A stretch of 64,000 nt of DNA from an uncultured Maribacter sp. (GTDB taxonomy: Bacteria > Bacteroidota > Bacteroidia > Flavobacteriales > Flavobacteriaceae), in the NCBI RefSeq assembly GCF_947500985.1, contig NZ_CANMTX010000001.1:62001-126000 (forward strand). The letters are read 5' to 3'. The notes under the pieces were generated by a model. It had not been told where the DNA came from. It saw nothing but the letters and a program-made list of their open reading frames with translations, and did no database searches. Every line of letters begins with the position of its first letter. Within the stretch, counting starts at the first letter, position 1. This document shows positions 50,888-60,291 of the stretch, in pieces. The translations under genes were made by a program, and so were the position numbers.

Positions 50888-53800
50888 CTAAAATTTATAA
50901 TTCAACGATAGGTTGAACATAGTGCCTAATTGACTAAAGTGATACCCATCATACGTCATTTGAGAATAACGTTGGTTGAAAGTAATCAAGTTAGATTGGT
51001 TCTGCGTCTGTGCTGGGTCTGCCAAAATAGCATCACCTGCAGCATTTTGAGAAACAAAATTCCATTCAGGTAATACATTCAACAAGTTGTTGATGTTAAG
51101 GGCAATTGTCAATTTATCTGTAGCGCTAAAATTAACTCCTAAATCAGTTACTACTTTAGGGTCAAATTCAGTACCTAGGTTGAAATTACCATTTGCATCA
51201 GTACTTAAACCTTGTTGAAAAAAGCTAGTTTTTCCGAATAATGTATTATTTAAAGAAAAACCGAATTTATTTATTTCGTAATTAGCTCCTAAAATCCATT
51301 TAGTCTTAGGTCTTGAAGTAAAGAATAAAGCTTCTTGAGTTTGATTTACAACAGATTGTCCTGAATTGGCAACTAAGTCAATATCCTTTACTGGACCATC
51401 AAGTTCATTCTGAATAGTATAGTTACCAGATAAGTTTAAATCTAAACTTCCTTCACCAATTTCGATTCCTTTATAAGCAAGTACAACATCGATACCAGAT
51501 GTTTTTGTGTCTATTGCATTAGAAAAGAAACTAACATCGCTTAAGTTATTACTAGCTAAAAGAACATCTAATGGATTTGTAGGGTCACCACTACCTCCGA
51601 TTTCATTTCCAAGAACAATTCTGTCTTTTACAGCGATATTATAGTAGTCGAAAGTATAGCTGAACTTATCTATTTTACCACCAAAACCGACAGTGTAGTT
51701 TGTAGATGTTTCAGCATCTAATTGAGGTATACCCAATAATTTTGCTTGTGTAGAAACATTGTTGATCAAACCACCAACTTGTATACCTTGCCCTGGTACA
51801 AAACTATACTGAGCTTTTTGAGTATAGATTTGGTGTAGGGTAGGAGCTCTAAATCCAGAAGATAAAGAACCTCTTAATGTAAATGCATCGCTAAACTTAT
51901 AACGAGAACTAAACTTATATATGAAAGTATTACCGAAATCTGAATAGTTCTCCGTTCTAATGGTACCGCTTAATAAAAAAGCATCGGTAACATCATAATC
52001 TAAACTTAAGTAGCCACCAATATTGTAACGGTTAAATTTACCAGAATTCTGAGGAGAGGCACCTGCAAATGAATCTGCACCACCACCGTCATAAGAAGCT
52101 AATTCTCCTTCTATAATTTCAAAAGTTTCTGTTCTGAACTCAGCACCAACACCAATACTCACTTTGTCAGATAATAATCTAGAAATATCAATGTTACCAA
52201 CGTTATGAGAAAATCTAGTTCCTCCTGGATCAAATGATTGCTGACTATTTTCTCTATACAGCTCAGAACCTTCGGTAATTTCACCATCATCTACAGAGCC
52301 ATTTCCATTTGCATCTATAAACACTGATGGAGAATAAACAACATTTCTGTTGTGAGTATTGTTCACTTTGTACGTTTGAGTATTTCCGCCAGTTGTAAAA
52401 CTTGCATCAAGATTCCAATCGTTTATAACTGATTTAAAACCTATTGTAGCATTATAATCGCTAAGTTCACCTTCAAATGTTGGAACATAACCGTCATAAC
52501 CACCTGCAGTGTTTGGATTATCTCCAGGGAAAAAATCTGCTAAATATGGAAAATCTTCAACAGTTCTCCAATAAGGAGTTCTGTAATTTGCAAAACTATT
52601 TACAGCTTTATAAACATATGCAGCATTACCATACATTGAGGTGTTTTCACTTAATTCATAGCCTAAGTTAAGTGAGAATTTAGCAGCAGCAGTTTCTGGG
52701 GATCCATTGATATTCCCTGCGTCTGGTCTTCTAGAAAGAAATTCTTGAACATCTGCAATGTCAGCGCCAAAATCACCAGCTTCACCAGCAGCATCAACAG
52801 TACCTGGTCTGTTTGCTTGGTTTACTTTAGATAGGTCTATTGTATAATTTACAAAGCCTTTGTCCTCACCAATAGCAGAACCGTTGTTTAAAGAAACACC
52901 AAACATTTCACCATCACCTTCAGAAGTTATTCCGGTTCTTAATGTTGCTGATCCTTCATTCGGAGAATCTTTAAGTATAATGTTCATTACACCTGCAATT
53001 GCATCAGAACCATACTGTGCAGAAGCACCGTCACGTAAGATTTCAACTCTTTTAATCGCATCTGTAGGTATAGCTGAAATATCTGCTCCTGTTTCACCAC
53101 GACCTGGAGATGTTTGTGTATATAACAAGGCACTTAAGTTCTTACGCTTACCATTAATCAAAATTAATGTTCTAGATGGTCCCATGTTTCTAATTTCATA
53201 AGGATCCAATAAAGATGTTGCATCGTTTACAGGCGTTTGTACTGTGTTAAAAGAAGGTATTTTATACTGTAACGCTTTATCGAAAGTAGCTTGACCTGTT
53301 GAACTTAAATCTTTAGCTCCAATTACATCTACTGGTAATGGCGTGTCAGCATTACTTCTAGGTGCTGTACGAGAACCAACAACAATAAATTCATCTAGTT
53401 GCATTCCTTCTGTTAGCTGAACGTTAATTGTATTCTTGCCAAGTGTTGAAACTTCTTGCGTGGCAAAACCGATATAGCTAAATACTAATTTAGTATCATC
53501 ATTAATGTTAATTGAATAGTTACCATCAAAATCAGAAGTAGTACCGTTAGTAGTACCTTTCTCGATAATATTAACTCCTGCCAACGGCATTCCAGAATCA
53601 TCGGTTACTGTTCCGGTGATTGTGTTTTGAATCTTTTCATTCAAAGTCAAAGCAGTAATACCATTATTTGAAGAATTTATCTTAAGAATTTTAGCCCTTT
53701 CTGGCTTCTTATGATAAACCACATAATATTTATTACCAAGATATTCAAAATCAAAACTTGTTTTGCGTTCCAATTTATTAATTATCTTGTCTAATACTGG

Positions 53801-54004
53801 GAATTTATATTCCTCAGGATTTAAACTGGTGCTTGAAACCAGGGTAGGGTTGTACGTGAAAAATACTTCGTGCTTTTCACTGATCTCATTTAGAAACTCG
53901 CTTAATGTTACGTTTTCTTTTAGTTCATTAGCTGCCGTTGCACTGGTAATGCTTGAAAAAAGCATTACTGCAAGCAGTAATCTCATTAGTTTGTTCGTTC
54001 TCAT
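50888..54004 (-). CDS. TonB-dependent receptor with STN domain (FecA-like signalling receptor)
   Basis: A 1038-residue outer-membrane receptor. After the signal peptide (ending TAAN) come a secretin/TonB short N-terminal domain (about 28-95, NVTLSEFLNEISEKHEVFF), a carboxypeptidase-like domain (about 128-205, ITGTVTDDSGMPLAGVNI), a plug (about 215-345) with RNMGPSRTLILINGKRKN and RVEILRDGASAQYGSDAIAG, and the barrel ending in LSLNYKF. The STN domain contacts the FecR protein encoded just upstream and so reports ligand binding to the sigma factor. There is no SusD gene, so the ligand may be a siderophore, peptide or other small compound rather than a glycan; this is inference. Confidence 0.9.
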   Translation of the reverse strand: MRTNKLMRLLLAVMLFSSITSATAANELKENVTLSEFLNEISEKHEVFFTYNPTLVSSTSLNPEEYKFPVLDKIINKLERKTSFDFEYLGNKYYVVYHKKPERAKILKINSSNNGITALTLNEKIQNTITGTVTDDSGMPLAGVNIIEKGTTNGTTSDFDGNYSININDDTKLVFSYIGFATQEVSTLGKNTINVQLTEGMQLDEFIVVGSRTAPRSNADTPLPVDVIGAKDLSSTGQATFDKALQYKIPSFNTVQTPVNDATSLLDPYEIRNMGPSRTLILINGKRKNLSALLYTQTSPGRGETGADISAIPTDAIKRVEILRDGASAQYGSDAIAGVMNIILKDSPNEGSATLRTGITSEGDGEMFGVSLNNGSAIGEDKGFVNYTIDLSKVNQANRPGTVDAAGEAGDFGADIADVQEFLSRRPDAGNINGSPETAAAKFSLNLGYELSENTSMYGNAAYVYKAVNSFANYRTPYWRTVEDFPYLADFFPGDNPNTAGGYDGYVPTFEGELSDYNATIGFKSVINDWNLDASFTTGGNTQTYKVNNTHNRNVVYSPSVFIDANGNGSVDDGEITEGSELYRENSQQSFDPGGTRFSHNVGNIDISRLLSDKVSIGVGAEFRTETFEIIEGELASYDGGGADSFAGASPQNSGKFNRYNIGGYLSLDYDVTDAFLLSGTIRTENYSDFGNTFIYKFSSRYKFSDAFTLRGSLSSGFRAPTLHQIYTQKAQYSFVPGQGIQVGGLINNVSTQAKLLGIPQLDAETSTNYTVGFGGKIDKFSYTFDYYNIAVKDRIVLGNEIGGSGDPTNPLDVLLASNNLSDVSFFSNAIDTKTSGIDVVLAYKGIEIGEGSLDLNLSGNYTIQNELDGPVKDIDLVANSGQSVVNQTQEALFFTSRPKTKWILGANYEINKFGFSLNNTLFGKTSFFQQGLSTDANGNFNLGTEFDPKVVTDLGVNFSATDKLTIALNINNLLNVLPEWNFVSQNAAGDAILADPAQTQNQSNLITFNQRYSQMTYDGYHFSQLGTMFNLSLNYKF

Positions 54005-54019
54005 AAATAAATAGTTTAG

Positions 54020-55033
54020 TTAATAAATAGGGTTTTCTTGCACGCGTAATATCTTTCCTTTTTTAATGATTCTTGTACCTGTGGCTTTTTCTATTGCGGC
54101 TATACATATTTGTAAATTCTGATTTGGAATACCACCGGAAAGAGGTAAATTCTTTAATTTTTCATTTTCATATTCAATTTTGAGACCGTAGGTCGTTTCT
54201 ATATTGAACATCACTTCTTTTAGGGGGATTTCGTTAAAAGCATAGGTGCCGCCGCGCCATAGTGCATATGGGGTTTCAATATCAACTTTTTTATGGATCA
54301 GTTTTTTGCTTTCATTTGAAAATGAAACTATTTCACCCGGTATCATTTTGGTAACTTCTCCATTTTTTAGTTCTAAATGAATAGAACCTTCGTCAAGCAC
54401 CACATTTGTTTTTTGTTTTCTAGTATTTACATGAAACTGTGTACCCAGTACTTCTACTTTCAGGTCTTCTGTAATTACCCAGAACTTTGCATTGGTACTT
54501 GGTATAGATTTAACTTTAAAGTATGCTTCTCCTTTTAAATTGATAAGACGAGGATTGTCTTTTTCATACCATATTTCAGAATTTCCATTAAGAACTACAG
54601 AGGTACCATCTGGTAATTTCAAGTCGATTATTTCGCCAAAATTGGTTTTGTGTATCGTCGTGGTTTCATTATTTAATAAAGTATAGGTTGTCCAGCTTAT
54701 AAGAACTAGTAACACGGCAGCTGCAGCTGTTAGTAACGAGCTGTTTACTGTGTGTGTTTTTTTACGAATTTTTTTTGGAGTAGGCTCTATCTTTATTTTT
54801 GATAAAACATTAGCCAAGGCATCGTTAACTTTTTCACTGCTAGGGAGTTGTTGATTAAAATTGATACCTATAATAATAGACTTCGCATTCTCTACAGTTT
54901 CTATATGTGAAGGGTTGTTCTGAATCCAATTATTCCAATAAGCGATATCATTTTTATTTAAGCCTTTTGCCCAGTTTTTAAATGATGCATCCGATAGGAA
55001 GTAATCTAAGTCGAATTTATTATTGTTGTTCAT
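54020..55033 (-). CDS. FecR-family anti-sigma / signal-transfer protein
   Basis: A 337-residue inner-membrane protein: an N-terminal cytoplasmic part (1-98) with WAKGLNKNDIAYWNNWIQNN that binds the sigma factor, one transmembrane helix (about 99-120), and a periplasmic FecR domain (about 130-240) with DLKLPDGTSVVLNGNSEI and VLGTQFHVNTRK. A C-terminal DUF4974 domain (about 255-330) with TYAFNEIPLKEVMFNIETTYG contacts the receptor STN domain. It lies 57 bases after the sigma factor gene and 15 bases before the receptor gene, the usual FecI-FecR-receptor order in Bacteroidota. Confidence 0.92.
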   Translation of the reverse strand: MNNNNKFDLDYFLSDASFKNWAKGLNKNDIAYWNNWIQNNPSHIETVENAKSIIIGINFNQQLPSSEKVNDALANVLSKIKIEPTPKKIRKKTHTVNSSLLTAAAAVLLVLISWTTYTLLNNETTTIHKTNFGEIIDLKLPDGTSVVLNGNSEIWYEKDNPRLINLKGEAYFKVKSIPSTNAKFWVITEDLKVEVLGTQFHVNTRKQKTNVVLDEGSIHLELKNGEVTKMIPGEIVSFSNESKKLIHKKVDIETPYALWRGGTYAFNEIPLKEVMFNIETTYGLKIEYENEKLKNLPLSGGIPNQNLQICIAAIEKATGTRIIKKGKILRVQENPIY

Positions 55034-55090
55034 ATAGTAAGGTGTTCCATTAGTAAGAGGCTTGACTCTTAAAAATATACCCTACTTTTT

Positions 55091-55669
55091 TTAATTTTTT
55101 TTCAAAATAGATTTAATCTTTTGATTTTCAGATGCTATGCGAAGTTTTGTCAAGGCTTTTTGTAGTGTATTTAAAACGCTTTGGTAATTCATATCCATTA
55201 CTTCGGCGATATCTGAACTATTCATTCCGCTGTAATACTTTAAATAGATAACCTCTTTTTGTCTTGGTGAAAGTTGATTAATAAGGCTTGCTAGGGTAGA
55301 GGTGCAAAGAAATTGAATTTCTTGTTTGATTGATATTTCTTCAGACGAAAAAGTAAAATTGGTTTTAAATAGCTGTGCCTCTGAAATAGGAATATTGTTT
55401 TGATTCTTTTGTAACTTCTTTATTAGTCTTCTTTTAAAGGAAACAAATAAGTAGGCTTTTAAACTATTTATGTGCCCTAATTTTTCTCTACTTTCAAATA
55501 ACTGTATAAAGAAATTTTGAAGACAGTCTTCTGTAAGTTCTTGATTATTACTCAATTTTAAACCATAGACATGTAATTGCGGATAATACTTTTTAAAAAG
55601 CAAGCTAAACCCGTTGGATTCGCCCTTTTTAAAAAAATACCATATAGTTTCATCTGAATGAAGTTCCAT
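55091..55669 (-). CDS. ECF-type RNA polymerase sigma factor (FecI-like)
   Basis: A 192-residue sigma-70 family protein with region 2 (about 20-90, [38 protein letters not shown] and [16 protein letters not shown]) and region 4 (about 125-180, [19 protein letters not shown] then [20 protein letters not shown]) as the DNA-binding helix-turn-helix. No region 1 or 3 is present, as in ECF factors. It should drive transcription of the receptor operon when FecR releases it. Its own promoter is not clear; TAAGAA-TTAT-TTCTTA (55697-55712) upstream is a small dyad of doubtful meaning. Confidence 0.92.
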   Translation of the reverse strand: MELHSDETIWYFFKKGESNGFSLLFKKYYPQLHVYGLKLSNNQELTEDCLQNFFIQLFESREKLGHINSLKAYLFVSFKRRLIKKLQKNQNNIPISEAQLFKTNFTFSSEEISIKQEIQFLCTSTLASLINQLSPRQKEVIYLKYYSGMNSSDIAEVMDMNYQSVLNTLQKALTKLRIASENQKIKSILKKN

Positions 55670-55841
55670 AAATTCTTACAAGTTCTTCTGCCAAAGTAAG
55701 AATTATTTCTTAAAATATGTTAAAAAACAACAATTAAACTGTCGTCAAGCTAAAAAGTTTGATTTTAATGTAAAATTATTGTATCAATTTTACATTATAG
55801 TTATTGATGAAAAATTGAATGAAAAATCTGTAACTAAAAAC

Positions 55842-55849
55842 TATATTTG
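55842..55849 (+). promoter_or_regulatory. -7 element (TATATTTG) of ychF
   Basis: TATATTTG matches TAnnTTTG and is followed after 22 bases by the ATG at 55872. The nearest upstream TTG gives a spacer of 24, longer than usual. Confidence 0.5.
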
Positions 55850-55871
55850 CACCCTTGAAATATTCTTAATT

Positions 55872-56966
55872 ATGAAAGCAGGTATCGTAGGATTGCCAAA
55901 CGTAGGTAAATCAACACTTTTTAATTGTTTGTCTAACGCTAAAGCGCAAAGTGCAAATTTTCCTTTTTGTACAATTGAACCTAATATAGGTGTTGTAAAC
56001 GTGCCAGATGCACGATTAGAAAAACTAGAAGAGTTGGTAGTTCCAGAAAGGGTATTGCCTGCCACTGTAGAAATCGTTGATATTGCTGGTTTGGTAAAAG
56101 GTGCTAGTAAAGGTGAAGGATTAGGGAATCAGTTTTTGGGTAATATTCGTGAAACTGATGCTATATTACATGTATTGCGTTGTTTTGATAATGACAATAT
56201 AGTACATGTTGATGGTAGCGTAGATCCTATTAGAGATAAAGAAACAATAGATATGGAGCTTCAATTAAAAGATTTGGAGACTGTAGATAAGAAATTAGAA
56301 AAAGTAAAAAGAGCAGCTAGAACTGGTAACAAAGAGGCACAAAAAGAAGAAGCTGTTTTACTAGCTGTAAAAACCGGATTAGAATCAGGTACTTCTGTTA
56401 GAGCAATTAAAATCGATGATGAATCTAGACTTGAGTTTGTTAAACCGCTTCAATTTATTACAGATAAACCGGTAATGTATGTTTGTAACGTTGACGAGGA
56501 TGCAGCCGTGTCTGGTAATGCATATGTTGATAAAGTAAAAGAAATGGTAGCTACTGAAAACGCAGAAGTTATTTTTTTAGCGGTAGGTACCGAAGCTGAT
56601 ATTACGGAGTTAGAGACTTATGAGGAGCGTCAAATGTTTTTAGAAGATTTGGGCTTAGAAGAGCCTGGTTCTGCTAAACTTATTCGCGGAGCTTATAAAT
56701 TATTAGATTTGGAGACCTACTTTACTGCAGGTGTTAAAGAGGTTCGTGCTTGGACAATTCCTGTTGGCGCAACTGCACCACAAGCTGCCGGTGTTATACA
56801 TACAGATTTTGAAAAAGGTTTCATTAGGGCAGAAGTTATTGCTTATGATGACTACGTGGCTTTTGGTAGCGAATCAAAAGTGAAAGAAGCCGGTAAAATG
56901 AGGGTAGAAGGTAAAGAGTACATAGTTAAAGATGGTGATGTAATGCATTTCCGTTTTAACGTTTAA
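55872..56966 (+). CDS. ychF: Redox-regulated ATPase YchF (Obg family)
   Basis: A 364-residue P-loop protein of the Obg/YchF group, which binds ribosomes and, unusually for this class, hydrolyses ATP rather than GTP. G1 is GLPNVGKST (residues 7-15), switch II is [17 protein letters not shown], and the G4 site is NVDE in place of NKxD, which accounts for the ATP preference. A coiled-coil hairpin (about 130-200) and a C-terminal TGS-like domain ending in [13 protein letters not shown] follow. The frame is open 31 codons upstream to 55779, but that part contains the promoter, so ATG 55872 is the start. Its stop shares TTAA (56963-56966) with convergent cbpM. Confidence 0.95.
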   Translation: MKAGIVGLPNVGKSTLFNCLSNAKAQSANFPFCTIEPNIGVVNVPDARLEKLEELVVPERVLPATVEIVDIAGLVKGASKGEGLGNQFLGNIRETDAILHVLRCFDNDNIVHVDGSVDPIRDKETIDMELQLKDLETVDKKLEKVKRAARTGNKEAQKEEAVLLAVKTGLESGTSVRAIKIDDESRLEFVKPLQFITDKPVMYVCNVDEDAAVSGNAYVDKVKEMVATENAEVIFLAVGTEADITELETYEERQMFLEDLGLEEPGSAKLIRGAYKLLDLETYFTAGVKEVRAWTIPVGATAPQAAGVIHTDFEKGFIRAEVIAYDDYVAFGSESKVKEAGKMRVEGKEYIVKDGDVMHFRFNV

Positions 56967-57256
56967 TGTTCATATATAGTCAACCGATCGCGTAGTAGTT
57001 TTAATTCTTGCTCCAATCGGTTGACTTTTTTTATCATATGGTTTAAGGTGTCTATACCTTCCATATTTATACCAAGGTCTTCTCGTAACCTATATACGCG
57101 TTCTATCTCAACAAGGTATTGCGGTTCAACATATGTTTTATTTTCAATTTGCTGTACCTCGATCATTTCGAACTCTAAAAGATCATTTATAAATTCTATT
57201 GGAGTTTGTGTACGTTCACAAAACACCTCTATTTGAATGTAATTTTCTGAATTCAT
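56963..57256 (-). CDS. cbpM: Chaperone modulator CbpM-like protein
   Basis: A 97-residue helical protein of the MerR-like CbpM family that binds the J domain of CbpA-type chaperones and limits their action. Features are [20 protein letters not shown], a short winged region ([20 protein letters not shown]) and a C-terminal leucine-rich helix ([19 protein letters not shown]). Its ATG lies one base after the stop of the J-domain chaperone gene, the usual cbpA-cbpM pair. It ends convergently with ychF with a four-base shared stop. Confidence 0.88.
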   Translation of the reverse strand: MNSENYIQIEVFCERTQTPIEFINDLLEFEMIEVQQIENKTYVEPQYLVEIERVYRLREDLGINMEGIDTLNHMIKKVNRLEQELKLLRDRLTIYEH

Positions 57257-57257
57257 A

Positions 57258-58163
57258 TTATCGTAATTCTGAAAGTTGTTTGAATAATTCTTTTTCTTTT
57301 TCTGAAAGCTTGGTAGGCATGGTTACTTTATAAGTGATGTATAAATCGCCATGAGCACCTTTTTTCTTATAAACCGGCATACCTTTTCCTTTTAACTTCA
57401 CCTTGGTGTCGTTTTGAGTTTCTGGTTTTACCTTTAGCTTTACTTTTCCTGTTAAGGTTTCTACTTCTATTGAGCTACCTAAAATAGCATCATATAAAGA
57501 GATAGATTCATTTTTATATAAATCGTTCTTTACCCTTTGAAAGTTAGTGTTGTTATTAATTTCAAATGTTAAGTAGAGGTCTCCTTTTGGTCCGCCATTT
57601 ACCCCTTCGCCGCCATAGCCAGAAATTTTTATGGTTTGCCCATCTTCAACTCCTGCAGGTATAGTTATTCTAATTTTCTTAGCACCTAAGTCAAGCGTTT
57701 GTTTTTGATCTTCAAGAACATCAAGCATATTTAATTTAAGGGTCGCATTTAAATCTTGACCTTTAAACTGTGTAGACCTTTGTCGTCCTCCGCCACTAAA
57801 ACCTCCGCCAGCTCCACCAAACATCGATTCAAAGAAGTCTGAAAAATCTTTATTTGATCCGCCAGCACTAGAATAACTTCTTCTATTACCGCCTGACGAA
57901 CTACGTTGATTTCTTTTTGCTTCTTCAAAAGCATCGGCATGTTGCCAATCTTTACCGTATTGGTCATATTTCTTTCTTTTTTCAGAATCGCTTAAAACTT
58001 CGTTAGCCTCATTTACACGTTGAAATTTTTCTTGTGCGGTTTTATCATTCGGATTTAGGTCCGGATGAAGTTTGCGCGCCAATTTTCGATATGCCTTTTT
58101 AATATCGGCTTGTGAAGCTTTCTTGTCAATTTCAAGAATTTTGTAGTAATCAATAAAATCCAT
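57258..58163 (-). CDS. cbpA: CbpA-type DnaJ co-chaperone
   Basis: A 301-residue J-domain protein. The J domain (1-70) begins [20 protein letters not shown] and has the HPD motif at 33-35 ([10 protein letters not shown]). A Gly/Ser/Phe-rich linker (about 85-130, [11 protein letters not shown]) follows, then two C-terminal substrate-binding beta domains (about 140-295) with [18 protein letters not shown] and GDLYITYKV. There is no zinc-binding Cys domain, so it is of the CbpA rather than DnaJ type. It stimulates Hsp70 ATPase and may bind DNA. cbpM is read with it one base downstream. Confidence 0.93.
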   Translation of the reverse strand: MDFIDYYKILEIDKKASQADIKKAYRKLARKLHPDLNPNDKTAQEKFQRVNEANEVLSDSEKRKKYDQYGKDWQHADAFEEAKRNQRSSSGGNRRSYSSAGGSNKDFSDFFESMFGGAGGGFSGGGRQRSTQFKGQDLNATLKLNMLDVLEDQKQTLDLGAKKIRITIPAGVEDGQTIKISGYGGEGVNGGPKGDLYLTFEINNNTNFQRVKNDLYKNESISLYDAILGSSIEVETLTGKVKLKVKPETQNDTKVKLKGKGMPVYKKKGAHGDLYITYKVTMPTKLSEKEKELFKQLSELR

Positions 58164-58367
58164 AGCTGTTCAAAATCTAAAATAAAGATATAAAAAGGAT
58201 AAAATTGTTATCATGATACATGTCATAATTTAAAGAGTTTTTTTATTATTTGTCGGTAGTTAAATTTGGTTATATTTAATGAATACGCTCAAGGCTATCA
58301 ACAAACTGACTTAATTTATTGTTAATTACTTTAACAGATAGGTGTTTTATCTTTTACTGAGTGGTGC

Positions 58368-58375
58368 TATCTTTA
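58368..58375 (+). promoter_or_regulatory. Possible -7 element of the parE-parC-mscL operon
   Basis: TATCTTTA (58368-58375) differs from TAnnTTTG only in the last base and lies 25 bases before the ATG at 58401. A convincing -33 element is not seen. Confidence 0.35.
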
Positions 58376-58400
58376 ACGCAACTTTCTTAAACTTTTTTAA

Positions 58401-60266
58401 ATGTCCCAAGACACTACTCAATATACTGAAGATAATATACGCTCGCTCGATTGGAAAGAACACATCCGATTACGACCTGGTATGTATATCGGTAAATTGG
58501 GAGATGGCTCGTCTGCAGATGATGGTATTTATATTCTCTTAAAAGAGGTTATAGATAACTGTATAGATGAATTTGTGATGGGTGCCGGTAAAACCATTGA
58601 AATATCTATTAAAGATAAAGTGGTCAAGGTTAGAGATTACGGTCGTGGTATTCCATTAGGTAAAGTAGTCGATGTGGTTTCTAAAATGAATACAGGTGGT
58701 AAGTATGATAGTCGTGCTTTTAAGAAATCTGTAGGATTGAACGGTGTTGGTACTAAAGCTGTAAATGCATTATCCAGTTTTTTTGAAGTGCAGTCTTCTA
58801 GAGACAACCAATTAAAAACGGCTCAATTTAGTTCTGGTAATTTAGAGAATGAAATTGGCCCTGAAGAAACGGGTAAAAGAAAAGGTACTAAGGTTACTTT
58901 TATACCTGATGAATTAATTTTTAAAAATTATAAATATAGAAATGAGTATGTAGAACGCATGCTTAAAAACTATGTGTATCTAAACCCAGGTCTAACCATA
59001 ATTTTTAATGGTGAGAAATTTTACTCTGAAAACGGATTAAAAGATTTGCTTGAGGATAATAATAATATGGATGATATGCTTTATCCTGTTATACATTTAA
59101 AAGGAGAAGATATTGAAGTGGCAATTACACATAGTAAAACTCAATATAGTGAAGAATATCATTCTTTTGTAAACGGTCAGCATACAACACATGGCGGTAC
59201 GCACCAAGCTGCATTTAGAGAAGCGATTGTGAAAACCATACGTGACTTTTATGGCAAGACCTACGACGCTTCTGATATTAGAAAATCTATTATTTCCGCA
59301 ATTGCTATAAAAGTAATGGAGCCGATTTTTGAAAGTCAAACAAAAACGAAATTAGGTTCTACTGAAATGGGAGGTACTCTCCCAACAGTACGTAGCTATA
59401 TTAATGATTTTATTGGTAAATATTTAGATAACTATCTTCATAAGAATACCGATACTGCAGATAAGCTTCAACGTAAAATTATGATGGCCGAGAAAGAGCG
59501 TAAAGAGCTTTCGGGTATTCGAAAGTTGGCACGCGATCGAGCAAAGAAGGCTAGTCTTCATAATAAAAAACTTAGAGATTGTAGAGTTCACTTAGGTGAT
59601 ATCAAGCATGATCGAAGATTAGAAAGTTCGCTATTTATTACCGAGGGTGATTCGGCATCTGGTTCTATTACTAAATCAAGAGATGTAAACACACAGGCGG
59701 TTTTCAGTCTTAAAGGAAAGCCATTGAATTCTTATGGTATGTCTAAAAAGATTGTTTATGAGAATGAGGAATTCAACCTATTGCAAGCTGCACTGAATAT
59801 AGAGGAGTCTATTGAAGATTTACGCTACAATAACATAATAATAGCGACTGATGCCGATGTTGATGGTATGCATATTCGATTATTGTTAATTACGTTTTTC
59901 TTGCAATTCTTTCCTGAGTTGATAAAAGAAAATCACCTTTATATTCTACAGACTCCTTTGTTTAGGGTTCGTAATAAAAAGGAAACGATTTACTGTTATA
60001 GTGATGAAGAGCGACAACATGCGCTGAATAAATTAACTGGAAAACCAGAAATAACTCGATTTAAAGGTTTAGGAGAGATTTCGCCAGATGAGTTTAGGCA
60101 CTTTATTGGCGAAGATATTAGGCTAGAACCAATTATGCTTGATAAGGCAATGTCTATTGAAGAGCTGTTGAGTTTTTACATGGGAAAAAATACGCCAGAT
60201 AGACAAAAATTTATAATTGAAAACCTTAAAGTAGAGGTTGATTTAATAAAAGATAAAGTAGTATAA
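58401..60266 (+). CDS. parE: DNA topoisomerase IV subunit B
   Basis: A 621-residue type IIA topoisomerase ATPase subunit. The GHKL ATPase part has [29 protein letters not shown] and [15 protein letters not shown]. The TOPRIM domain has the acidic TEGDSASGS (E415) and DADVDGMHI (D484, D486, D488), which hold the magnesium ions. The early lysine of ATP hydrolysis lies in the [15 protein letters not shown] C-terminal region and the IPLGKVVD loop. Being 621 residues and paired with a ParC-like partner, it is topoisomerase IV (decatenation) rather than gyrase B. parC starts 25 bases downstream. Confidence 0.9.
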   Translation: MSQDTTQYTEDNIRSLDWKEHIRLRPGMYIGKLGDGSSADDGIYILLKEVIDNCIDEFVMGAGKTIEISIKDKVVKVRDYGRGIPLGKVVDVVSKMNTGGKYDSRAFKKSVGLNGVGTKAVNALSSFFEVQSSRDNQLKTAQFSSGNLENEIGPEETGKRKGTKVTFIPDELIFKNYKYRNEYVERMLKNYVYLNPGLTIIFNGEKFYSENGLKDLLEDNNNMDDMLYPVIHLKGEDIEVAITHSKTQYSEEYHSFVNGQHTTHGGTHQAAFREAIVKTIRDFYGKTYDASDIRKSIISAIAIKVMEPIFESQTKTKLGSTEMGGTLPTVRSYINDFIGKYLDNYLHKNTDTADKLQRKIMMAEKERKELSGIRKLARDRAKKASLHNKKLRDCRVHLGDIKHDRRLESSLFITEGDSASGSITKSRDVNTQAVFSLKGKPLNSYGMSKKIVYENEEFNLLQAALNIEESIEDLRYNNIIIATDADVDGMHIRLLLITFFLQFFPELIKENHLYILQTPLFRVRNKKETIYCYSDEERQHALNKLTGKPEITRFKGLGEISPDEFRHFIGEDIRLEPIMLDKAMSIEELLSFYMGKNTPDRQKFIIENLKVEVDLIKDKVV

Positions 60267-60291
60267 ACTAAATTAATACGATTGCTTCTGA

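Noticed and set aside
55697..55712. Inverted repeat TAAGAA-TTAT-TTCTTA upstream of the ECF sigma gene as an operator
   Set aside because: Six-base AT arms are expected by chance in such AT-rich DNA, and no promoter elements frame it clearly.
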